Below are positions 8,439 through 14,909 of a stretch of 16,229 nt of DNA, piece by piece. This DNA comes from Myxococcales bacterium (GTDB taxonomy: Bacteria; Myxococcota; Myxococcia; Myxococcales; Myxococcaceae). The stretch lies in assembly GCA_009885595.1 (NCBI GenBank), contig VFKJ01001077.1, forward strand, positions 1-16,229. The letters are read 5' to 3'. The notes beneath the pieces were generated by a model. The model ran no database searches. It was not told where the DNA came from and worked only from the letters and a program-made list of their open reading frames with translations. Each line of letters begins with the position of its first letter. Positions within the stretch are counted from its first letter, which is position 1. The position numbers were made by a program, and so were the translations under genes.

Positions 8439-10370
8439 TCAGGCGGCCTTGCTCTTGAGCACCGCGGCCGCCGCGTACCAGCTGGTGCGGAAGCCCTTGA
8501 GCTCGCGCAGCCCGGCCGGGTGACGGCCCAGCGCCGGCGCCATGGTCACCGGCAGGCCGATCTTCTTCTCGACCACCTTCGCCACCTCGAGCTCGTTCTT
8601 GCGGCGCTCTTCGGTGACGAGGCAGGTGGTCTTCGGCAGCACCCGGTTCACCAGCACCCGCTCGACCGGCAGCGAACGCGCCTTGAGCGAATCGACGATG
8701 CGCTCGGCGGCGGGCACGGAGAGCTCTTCGCCGCGCGTCACCACGATGAAGCGGCACTCGTTGGGGTTGAGGGTCGCCTTCTCGAAGCGATCGAGGTGCG
8801 CCTGCAGCGCCTCCACCCAGCTGAGCAGCGGCTGGCCGCCCTTCGCCTTGTACTTGGTGGCCACCGCGTGAATCGAAGCGAGCCACGGCCGCGCGATGCC
8901 CGGCAGCTCGAGGATGCGCAGCGAGTTCGAGGAAGGCGCGGGATCGATGACGATGCGCTTGAACCGCTCCTGCACCAGCGCGTCGGTGAGGGCGCTGACC
9001 GCCGCCAGCTCGTCCATGCCCACCGGGGCGAGGTCGAGCAGGTTGCGGAACAGCTCCTTGTCGAGCGAGAAGGTCTCGCCCTTCGCCTCGGGCCCGAACA
9101 GGGGCTCGGCGAGCTCCTTGAGCTTCTTCTTCAGGTTGCCGAACCAGTTCGCGAAGTCGATCTCGCGCGCGTAGAGGCCCTTGGTGCCCTTCACCTGGGT
9201 CTCGGTGTCGGTCAGCCGGCTCTGCAGCACGTCAGACAGCGAGTGCGAGGGATCGATCGAGAGGAGCAGCACCGGCCCTTCCTTCTCGGTCAGCGTCACC
9301 GCGGCCGCGGCGGCGCACGAGCTCTTGCCCACGCCACCGGAGCCCACGAAGAAGATGAAGCGGGTGGGCGGAATCGGGGGCGCCGCCATCGGAGGCATCG
9401 AGGGCGCGCGCACCAGCGCGGGGGGCGCCTCGGCGGGAGTGAACTGCAGCTGCCTGGTCTCCTTGCCGGTCGACCATTCTTTCGCGAACTTCTTCACGTC
9501 GTCCTGGCCGCGGGGCCCGACGATGCGGCGCTGCACCAGCTCGACCTTTCCCGACATCGTCTGGAACTTGCGCACGTGCGGCGCCTGCAGGCCGCGGCGG
9601 TTCTCCACCTCGCGGCTGCCCTTCCCGTCCTCGATCATGTCCGCGATGATCTCGGCCACGGGAATGGCGCGCTCGGTGAGGCCCTTCACCAGGTTCTTGA
9701 TCTGCGACTCGCCCACCGGCTCGGCGACGGCGCACACGTGCATGGCGAAGCGCTTCGGATCTTTGAGCATCGCGTTGACTGCGTCGGCGCGGGTCGCCAG
9801 TTCGTCCACCGCAGTGGGCGCGCGCGGGGTGATCTTCGAGGGCCGCTGGGTGCGCTCGGCGCGCACCAGCCCGACGAGGCGGCGCACGTTGGTGGCGTGA
9901 TCGAGCAGCCGCAGGGTGTGCGTGCTCGACCAGCCGTCGATCACCACGCGCTCGTATTCCTTGCCTTCGGAGAGCTCGAGCAGGTTGAAGAGGAAGCCCA
10001 CCTCACCCTGGTTGGTGAGGCTCGCCTCGAGCACCTTCTTGAGATCGTCCTCGGACAGGACCGCGCCCTTGGTCACCGCGGCCATCAGCTGCGGCTTGGC
10101 GAACTTCAGGTACGCCTCGCCGAGCGCCGGGAAGTCGACCTCGGCGGCGAACAACCCGCCGGCGCCTTTGCCCAGGGCAATCTTGGTGGGCTTGTTGGTG
10201 AGCTTCTTCTTGAGGAGATCTGCCACGCCGCCGGGCGTCTCGAGGGAGAGCAACAGCACGCGCTCTTTCCCGTTGGCCTCGAGCAGGTTCATGGCGTAGG
10301 CAGTCGCGAGAGTCGACTTGCCAGCACCGCCTTTTCCGGCAAAGAAGTGGATCACGGGTCCGTGACTCAT
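8439..10370 (-). CDS. Tandem-domain ArsA/Get3-like (MinD superfamily) ATPase
   Basis: 643 residues made of two ArsA-type NTPase halves joined by a Pro/Ala linker (about 311-336). Half 1 has the deviant P-loop GKGGAGKST (12-20) with signature Lys13, but its switch I reads SLETPGGVADLL (42-53) and its distal motif IDGWSSTHTLRLL (144-156). Half 2 has GSGGVGKSS (343-351), where the signature Lys is Ser344. It keeps the canonical switch I SIDPSHSLSDVL (371-382, Asp373) and IDPAPSSNSLRIL (475-487). Each half therefore keeps what the other has lost. No arsenite-binding Cys cluster and no ars genes are nearby, so arsenite export is unlikely. A role in protein targeting, polarity or envelope trafficking is conceivable but unproven. 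AGGAAGG ends 10 bases before the ATG. Hairpins flank the gene on both sides, suggesting it is transcribed alone. Confidence 0.9.
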   Translation of the reverse strand: MSHGPVIHFFAGKGGAGKSTLATAYAMNLLEANGKERVLLLSLETPGGVADLLKKKLTNKPTKIALGKGAGGLFAAEVDFPALGEAYLKFAKPQLMAAVTKGAVLSEDDLKKVLEASLTNQGEVGFLFNLLELSEGKEYERVVIDGWSSTHTLRLLDHATNVRRLVGLVRAERTQRPSKITPRAPTAVDELATRADAVNAMLKDPKRFAMHVCAVAEPVGESQIKNLVKGLTERAIPVAEIIADMIEDGKGSREVENRRGLQAPHVRKFQTMSGKVELVQRRIVGPRGQDDVKKFAKEWSTGKETRQLQFTPAEAPPALVRAPSMPPMAAPPIPPTRFIFFVGSGGVGKSSCAAAAAVTLTEKEGPVLLLSIDPSHSLSDVLQSRLTDTETQVKGTKGLYAREIDFANWFGNLKKKLKELAEPLFGPEAKGETFSLDKELFRNLLDLAPVGMDELAAVSALTDALVQERFKRIVIDPAPSSNSLRILELPGIARPWLASIHAVATKYKAKGGQPLLSWVEALQAHLDRFEKATLNPNECRFIVVTRGEELSVPAAERIVDSLKARSLPVERVLVNRVLPKTTCLVTEERRKNELEVAKVVEKKIGLPVTMAPALGRHPAGLRELKGFRTSWYAAAAVLKSKAA

Positions 10371-10429
10371 TGGTAATGCGCCTTCCTGGAAAGTGGCTGA
10401 CCGGGAAATGGTGGTTGGGACAGGACTGC

Positions 10430-10478
10430 CCGGCCGTTAGGGGCCGGATCTTCGTTCACTTGACCCCTGTCGGTCAAG
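10430..10478 (-). terminator. Two tandem hairpins between speD and the ArsA-like gene
   Basis: Reading the minus strand past the speD stop, the first hairpin has arms CTTGACC / GGTCAAG (10459-10465 with 10472-10478) and a 6-base loop. The second has arms CCGGCC / GGCCGG (10430-10435 with 10442-10447) and a 6-base loop. Neither is followed by a T-run. They may end the prkA-speD transcript or lie in the leader of the ArsA-like gene. Confidence 0.4.
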
Positions 10479-10494
10479 GTAGGACCCTGCTTTT

Positions 10495-10848
10495 TCAGAG
10501 GGTTTGCACGTACCCCCGCTGGTAGCGCTGCACCTCGGATCGCACCGGTTTCAGTTGGGCGATCAACGAGTTAACCCCTTCCTGGGGCAGCGTCTCACCG
10601 CAGGTGAGGATGTCGGCCGCGGCGTATTCGTGCTCGGGCCAGGTGTGGATCGAGAGGTGACTCTCGGCGACCAGCACCACCACGCTCACGCCGTGCGGCT
10701 CGAAGTGATGCTTCACCGAGCCGAGCACGGTGCACTTCGCGGCCGCCGCGGCAGCCATCAGGGCCTGCTCGAGGCGAAGGGGATCGTCGAGCAGCGCGCC
10801 CTCCACCCCCCACAATTCCAGATGCACGTGCGTCGCGAGGGCGTTCAC
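10495..10848 (-). CDS. speD: S-adenosylmethionine decarboxylase proenzyme (pyruvoyl type, class 1b)
   Basis: 117 residues, the compact prokaryotic SpeD/SpeH form. It decarboxylates S-adenosylmethionine to give the aminopropyl donor for spermidine-type polyamines. It self-cleaves at Glu62-Ser63 in AESHLSIHTWPE, making the pyruvoyl group from Ser63; His68 and Cys83 (LTCG) are the other catalytic residues. With the GTG start at 10848 these numbers coincide with the 62/63/68/83 numbering I recall for the Thermotoga enzyme, which supports that start. The GTG overlaps the prkA TGA as GTGA, so it should be translated by coupling to prkA. The frame stays open far upstream inside prkA, but that extension is a shadow. 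No aminopropyltransferase (speE) is in the window. Confidence 0.95.
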   Translation of the reverse strand: MNALATHVHLELWGVEGALLDDPLRLEQALMAAAAAAKCTVLGSVKHHFEPHGVSVVVLVAESHLSIHTWPEHEYAAADILTCGETLPQEGVNSLIAQLKPVRSEVQRYQRGYVQTL

Positions 10849-13067
10849 GCGTAGCGCTTGCGCACGAGGAAGACGATCGCGTCTTTCGCCGAGGCCTCGG
10901 TGTAGCCGAACCGCTTGACCATCTCGTCCATGGTGTTGCGCACCTGCTGCTGTTCCTTGGGCGAGAGCGAGCTGCGCTCGTCGGAGAGGTACTTGAGGAT
11001 GTTCTCCACGTTGCGCTTCAAGGTGCGCTTGCGCTCTTCGAAGAAGTGATCGGACAGCCGCTTGAAGAGGTCGGGGAAGATGCGCGCGTAGTCGACCACG
11101 AGGTCGGGGTTGTCGATGCGCCAGGCCCCCACGGTGGAGATCAACGAGCGTCGGAAGCCGGTGGCGTCTTCGCCTTTGGGCATCACGTAGCCCTCGAACT
11201 CCGCCAGGCGGCCTTCGTCGGGTTTCTCCTGCGCGCCGGAGTGCTTGTTCTGCACCCGATCGCCCTTGATCCACGCGGAGACGGTCTGCACGTACCGCTC
11301 GAACAGCTCCACGTACTGCTGTTCGCTCACCAGGCCCATCGAGTCACGCACCTCGCGATCGACGACGTCGAGGTAGTCGTTCTCGACCACGCGCACGAAC
11401 TCGGCGTGATCGTGGTACCCGTCGACGATCTCCTGCTGCAGGTACTCGTAGACGCTCTTGTCGCGGGTGAGCGCGAGCAGCTCCTTGAGCACGGCCAGCG
11501 GGTGCAGCGAGTCGTGCTCGGGTGACTGCGCGGCGTTGAAGAGCGCGGTCTTGATCTCGCGCGCCGAGGCGCCGGAGCGGCCTTCGTAGTTGGGGTACGA
11601 GTCGCTCTCCTCGTAGAGCAGCGGGACCAGCTTCTTGAGCTCGCGCTGCTGCTGCACCGTGAGCCTGTCGGGCGCCTCGCCGTCCTGGTACAGGCGCAGC
11701 TTCTCCATGGGAGAGAGGCGCTCGACCAGCATGCGCGCCTCGGGAGGGTATCGATCGGGGATGGGCTTCTTGAGCCTCGTGAGCACCGCCCACATGGCGG
11801 CGACCCGGGTGGCGTGGGGCGCGACGTGGCGGCCCACCGTGCGCGGCGTCACCTGGGCGTCGTAGACCTCGCGCTCCAGCTTCCAGCGGCGCAGGTAGGG
11901 CACGCGCACCAGCTCGATGCGGCCCTTGAACGAGCTGAAGTCGGGCAGCTCCTTGAACGCGGCGAGGTGCTTCTCGTTCGAGGAGGCCAGCAGCACCTCG
12001 TCGAGCTGCAGCACCATGTGCTCCAGCGGCACTTCCTGCGTCTCGGAGAAGCCCAGCAGGTACTTGAAGGCCTCCAGCGGTCGCTTGAGCAGGTCGGCGT
12101 ATTCGATGAGGCCGCGGTTCGCGCTCACCAGCGGGCCCGCGGGCTGGAAGAGCACCACGCTGTGCAGCGCGGCGGGCAGGTTCGCCTGCGTGCGATCGGC
12201 GGAGACCTGCTGGTAGGCCGCGTCGACGCTCATCTGCGGCTCGACCGTGAAGGTCCCCACCTGGTAGCGGCGCGACACGTAGAAGCGCTCGACCTGCACG
12301 TGGCGCAGCACCTTGAGCCAGTCGCCCGAGTAGCTCGCCAGCAGCGCGTCGAAGATCTTCCGGTTGGTGGTCGAGAGCTCGCCTTCCACCAGGTACAGCG
12401 GCGCCACCGAGTCGGAGTCCTTGTTCCCGAAGGCCTCGTCGAGCAGCTTGCGGCGCTCCTCGCGCGGAATGAGGAAGAGCGGGTGCGCGCGCAGCGGGTT
12501 GGTGAGCCGCAGATCGATGTCTTCGGCCTCGAGGTGCGCGTACGAGGTGACGGGCCCCTGCCCGCCCACCTTCTCGCCGAAGCCGATGCTGCCCTTGACC
12601 AGCTTCTCCTTCGGGAAGACCCAGTTGAAGGTGTAGAGCGCGCCCTCGGGAGTGCCGCTGTAGATCTCGAGGCCGCGCTTGAGCGACTCGGCCAGCGACG
12701 ACTTCGCCGAGCCGTTGGGCCCGTGCATGAGGATGAGCTTGTTGATCCGCCCGCCCCGCACGAAGTTGCCCAAGAGCCGGTAGAGCGCGTTCTGCACCTC
12801 TTCCTGGCCGGCGACGCGCACCTGGTGGCCGTCTTTGACCGCGTCGAAGACCTTGAAGCGGCGCACCTGGCCCGAGGGGTGACTGACCTGCTCGGTGCCG
12901 AACGAGTCGATGGCGTCCTTGAGGTACTGGGCCGCGTTGCGCGCCTGCAGCCGGGGCGCCGCGCTGAAGAGCTGGAGGTACTCTTCGAAGGAGAGCAGCG
13001 AGCGGTTCTTCGCGAAGTCGCTCGAGACCGTGCTGCCTACGTCCTGAAGAAAGCGTCGCGCGTCCAT
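10845..13067 (-). CDS. prkA: PrkA-family AAA+ serine protein kinase
   Basis: 740 residues, somewhat longer than E. coli YeaG/PrkA (about 640). The N-terminal PrkA AAA domain carries the Walker A motif HGPNGSAKSS (115-124). Its hallmark GLIEYADLLKRPLEAFKYLL (319-338) is followed by SETQEVPL. The C-terminal part (about 400-740) contains the PrkA kinase-like region, including NKHSGAQEKPDEGRL (607-621). In other bacteria PrkA acts in starvation, stationary phase or sporulation, often with a YeaH/SpoVR-type partner; neither partner is nearby here. Instead speD follows with an overlapping start. No ribosome-binding site precedes the ATG, and a -10-like TACACT lies 8 bases before it, so a leaderless transcript is possible. 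It diverges from the small lipoprotein gene at 13179. Confidence 0.95.
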   Translation of the reverse strand: MDARRFLQDVGSTVSSDFAKNRSLLSFEEYLQLFSAAPRLQARNAAQYLKDAIDSFGTEQVSHPSGQVRRFKVFDAVKDGHQVRVAGQEEVQNALYRLLGNFVRGGRINKLILMHGPNGSAKSSLAESLKRGLEIYSGTPEGALYTFNWVFPKEKLVKGSIGFGEKVGGQGPVTSYAHLEAEDIDLRLTNPLRAHPLFLIPREERRKLLDEAFGNKDSDSVAPLYLVEGELSTTNRKIFDALLASYSGDWLKVLRHVQVERFYVSRRYQVGTFTVEPQMSVDAAYQQVSADRTQANLPAALHSVVLFQPAGPLVSANRGLIEYADLLKRPLEAFKYLLGFSETQEVPLEHMVLQLDEVLLASSNEKHLAAFKELPDFSSFKGRIELVRVPYLRRWKLEREVYDAQVTPRTVGRHVAPHATRVAAMWAVLTRLKKPIPDRYPPEARMLVERLSPMEKLRLYQDGEAPDRLTVQQQRELKKLVPLLYEESDSYPNYEGRSGASAREIKTALFNAAQSPEHDSLHPLAVLKELLALTRDKSVYEYLQQEIVDGYHDHAEFVRVVENDYLDVVDREVRDSMGLVSEQQYVELFERYVQTVSAWIKGDRVQNKHSGAQEKPDEGRLAEFEGYVMPKGEDATGFRRSLISTVGAWRIDNPDLVVDYARIFPDLFKRLSDHFFEERKRTLKRNVENILKYLSDERSSLSPKEQQQVRNTMDEMVKRFGYTEASAKDAIVFLVRKRYA

Positions 13068-13075
13068 GAGGGTGG

Positions 13076-13081
13076 AGTGTA
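13076..13081 (-). promoter_or_regulatory. -10-like TACACT before prkA
   Basis: On the minus strand TACACT (four of six to TATAAT) ends 8 bases before the prkA ATG, which would place the transcript start at or next to the ATG. No -35 match is visible at the right distance. Offered only because prkA lacks a ribosome-binding site. Confidence 0.2.
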
Positions 13082-13178
13082 ACTGGGTCGCGGTGACGCG
13101 GGCGGATCTTCAAGCCCCTGTGCGAGCGCGCGCTCGACGCGTCTTGACCGAAGTGCTTTCACGCCGAAGACTGCGCCG

Positions 13179-13316
13179 ATGACGAACTCCCGTCGGGCGG
13201 CGGTGGCGGTGGTGTTGGTGGCGTGGGTCGCGATGGGCTGCGTGCCGCGCGTGCAGCTGCCGGAGCTTCCCCCACCCGAGGCGCCCCTGGCAGAGCCCTC
13301 CGCCCCCCGCAGCTAG
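13179..13316 (+). CDS. Small Pro-rich lipoprotein (45 residues)
   Basis: ATG at 13179 to TAG at 13314-13316. The N-terminus is a textbook export signal: two Arg (5-6), a hydrophobic core (AAVAVVLVAWVA) and a lipobox-like VAMGC with Cys21 as the lipidation site. The mature part is only 25 residues (Cys21-Ser45), rich in Pro and Glu (LPELPPPEAPLAEP), without Cys beyond the anchor. Only a weak GAAG precedes the start. It fills the gap between prkA, from which it diverges by 111 bases, and the MYXO-CTERM protease. The two convergent genes share CTAG as their stop codons. Tiny lipoproteins of this kind are common, and I cannot assign a function. It is too short for certainty. Confidence 0.6.
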   Translation: MTNSRRAAVAVVLVAWVAMGCVPRVQLPELPPPEAPLAEPSAPRS

Positions 13317-14770
13317 CGAAGGAAGCGGCGCCGTGAGAGCAGGCTGAGCGCCCCGAGGATCGCGAAGAGCTCGCCACCGCCCGGGGTGTTGCAGCCGCAG
13401 CCCGGCCGGATCTTCCCGGTGTCGAAGGGCACGTAGGTGTCCCACTTCGAGGGGCCGGCGTCGGGCGCCTCCGTGCCGGCATCGAGCTCTTCGACCGGGG
13501 TGCCGGCGTCCTGCTCGATGAAGCCCGCGTCCTCCACGCCCGCGTCCACCTCGGGGAGGCCCGCATCGACGTCGGGGGTTCCCGCGTCGAGCGGGGGGAT
13601 CACGACGCCCGCGTCGCCGCTGAAGGTCACGCAGCCGTTGCCGGTGATGCGCGAGTCCATGGTGCCGCGGCCGTCGGTGGCGAAGTTGAACCACGGGCCC
13701 CAGCGGTTGCGGTAGCGGTTCACCTTGTCGAGCATCGTCTGCGAGAGCGCCGTCTGCCCGGGCGCGAGCACCACGATGAAGGCCACCCGCCAGCAGCGCG
13801 CGGCCGAGGGCGAGCCGGGAATGCGGGCGCCCATGGCGCGGACGATCTCGTCGGCGGTGATGTCGTGCCGCGTCCACCCGGAGACCGTCATACCGCTCGA
13901 GGTGCGGCCCATCGCCACCGTGTCGACGCCCTTGCCCAGGTCTGCGGGATCCTCGAGCACCAGCATCGGGTCGACCTCGGTCGAGGCGCGCAGGCCCATC
14001 AGGTATTGATCGATCTGGCTGTACTTCCGCTCGCAGCCTTTGAGCTCGTAGCTGCCGTTGCCCAGATCACGAATGCAGCTGCCGTACATCACCGAGCGCG
14101 AGTCGGCGTAGTGGCTGTAGTGCTGGTTGGGCGAGCCGCCCTGCCCCGTGTCGTCGGCGCCCGAGAAGCCGCGGATGAAGTGCTGGCGCGCCCGCCCATC
14201 GTTCTGATCGAACTCGGCGCCCATCAGCCAGTGGTGCCCGTACTCGTGCCCCAGCATCTCGATGCCGGTGAGGCTGGTGATGCCGGGGATCGGCACGCCC
14301 AGCGACGGCGCCCAGTCACTGTCGGGGTTCGAGGGCAGCGCCTCCGGCCCAGGGGGGCCGAAGAAGGTCGCCGTGCGCCCGAGCGTGCCCATGAAGACGC
14401 ACTGGCCGATCTTCGACGAATCGTACGTGCTCGCCCACGACGCGTTCTGGCGGCCATAGCCGGTGCCCTCGGCGCGCACGGGCGAGCCCTGCCAGACGTT
14501 GTCGAGGTCGGTCAGCGTCTCCGAGGCGGTGAAGGTGATCACCCCGTCGAAGAGATCGGGGATGCCGGCCGCGCGCGCCGCGTTGAAGGCCGCGCGGCAG
14601 AACTGCTCCTGGTGGCTCGGGAACAACGAGGTGTTGTCCATGCCGACGAGGTTGTTGATGGCGCCGCTCGGATCTTGAACGATCACGATGTCGCCGTTGA
14701 TCGTCACGGGCTGAGCGAGCCCCAGCGCGGACGCCAGCAGCACTGCCAAGATGAAGAACCGAGCGGTCAT
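13313..14770 (-). CDS. Secreted zinc protease with MYXO-CTERM surface-sorting signal
   Basis: 485 residues from the ATG at 14770, chosen over an in-frame ATG at 14827. It gives a clean signal peptide (MTARFFILAVLLASALGLAQ) and has GGAGG four bases upstream. A zinc motif HEYGH is at 175-179 in LGHEYGHHW, with Glu176 as the presumed catalytic residue. The third ligand is not obvious: position 185, where metzincins have His, is Ala. However, SRSVMYGSC (224-232) resembles a Met-turn. Residues 386-439 form a linker with eight DAG tripeptides. The C-terminus has GCGC (457-460), a hydrophobic run (FAILGALSLL) and RRR (480-482), the arrangement of MYXO-CTERM signals. In myxobacteria these are cut by a myxosortase and sorted to the outer surface. 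It likely acts on extracellular protein; substrate unknown. It is head-to-head with the Cys-rich lipoprotein gene. Confidence 0.9.
   Translation of the reverse strand: MTARFFILAVLLASALGLAQPVTINGDIVIVQDPSGAINNLVGMDNTSLFPSHQEQFCRAAFNAARAAGIPDLFDGVITFTASETLTDLDNVWQGSPVRAEGTGYGRQNASWASTYDSSKIGQCVFMGTLGRTATFFGPPGPEALPSNPDSDWAPSLGVPIPGITSLTGIEMLGHEYGHHWLMGAEFDQNDGRARQHFIRGFSGADDTGQGGSPNQHYSHYADSRSVMYGSCIRDLGNGSYELKGCERKYSQIDQYLMGLRASTEVDPMLVLEDPADLGKGVDTVAMGRTSSGMTVSGWTRHDITADEIVRAMGARIPGSPSAARCWRVAFIVVLAPGQTALSQTMLDKVNRYRNRWGPWFNFATDGRGTMDSRITGNGCVTFSGDAGVVIPPLDAGTPDVDAGLPEVDAGVEDAGFIEQDAGTPVEELDAGTEAPDAGPSKWDTYVPFDTGKIRPGCGCNTPGGGELFAILGALSLLSRRRFLR
13454..13615 (-). repeat. DAG tripeptide linker repeat
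   Basis: Encodes residues 386-439 of the protease: eight Asp-Ala-Gly tripeptides spaced 5 to 9 residues apart, separated by Pro/Glu/Val/Thr-rich segments. It lies between the catalytic region and the sorting signal and is presumably a flexible acidic spacer holding the enzyme off the cell surface. The DNA copies are diverged, so this is a protein-level repeat and not an exact tandem array. Confidence 0.85.
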
Positions 14771-14852
14771 GAAACCTCCGACAACAAAGGTTTCGCGCAT
14801 AGACCACAAGGTGGGTCCTCGCCGCAAGGCAGCGGCCTCCTTCGGCTTTTCC

Positions 14853-14867
14853 TCTCAGGCGCTGAGA
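14853..14867. promoter_or_regulatory. TCTCAG-GCG-CTGAGA palindrome in the divergent intergenic region
   Basis: Perfect 6-base arms with a 3-base centre, flanked by T-rich (14847-14850) and A-rich (14867-14872) tracts, in the 139-base gap (14771-14909) between the protease and the Cys-rich lipoprotein gene. It lies 43 bases before the lipoprotein ATG and 83 before the protease ATG, so one bound protein could affect both. A transcript terminator is unlikely because no T-run follows on either strand. Confidence 0.4.
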
Positions 14868-14909
14868 AAAAAGCACGGACCTGGAGGCGTCCCTGAAGGC
14901 ACGGGCTAT

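Noticed and set aside
8439..10370. Arsenic resistance as the role of the ArsA-like protein.
   Set aside because: No arsR, arsB, arsD or arsC nearby and no metal-binding Cys cluster in the sequence; only the NTPase fold is shared.
7467..10376. A 969-codon plus-strand frame lying antisense to accA and the ArsA-like gene.
   Set aside because: It is a by-product of G/C third positions in the minus-strand genes. Its translation is a monotonous Arg/Ala/Glu/His/Leu mixture with no domain, and both opposing genes have clear conserved families.
10849..11274. An in-frame 5' extension of speD reaching back to 11274 inside prkA.
   Set aside because: The GTG at 10848 gives the canonical length and catalytic numbering; the extension is just another frame of prkA.
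11344..13113. Long frames on both strands overlapping prkA (589 codons on the minus strand; 422 codons on the plus strand at 11814-13082).
   Set aside because: They are out-of-frame or antisense readings of prkA, low in complexity and without motifs.
14771..14827. A 19-residue N-terminal extension of the MYXO-CTERM protease from the ATG at 14827.
   Set aside because: It would bury the signal peptide behind a charged leader. GGAGG directly precedes the ATG at 14770.
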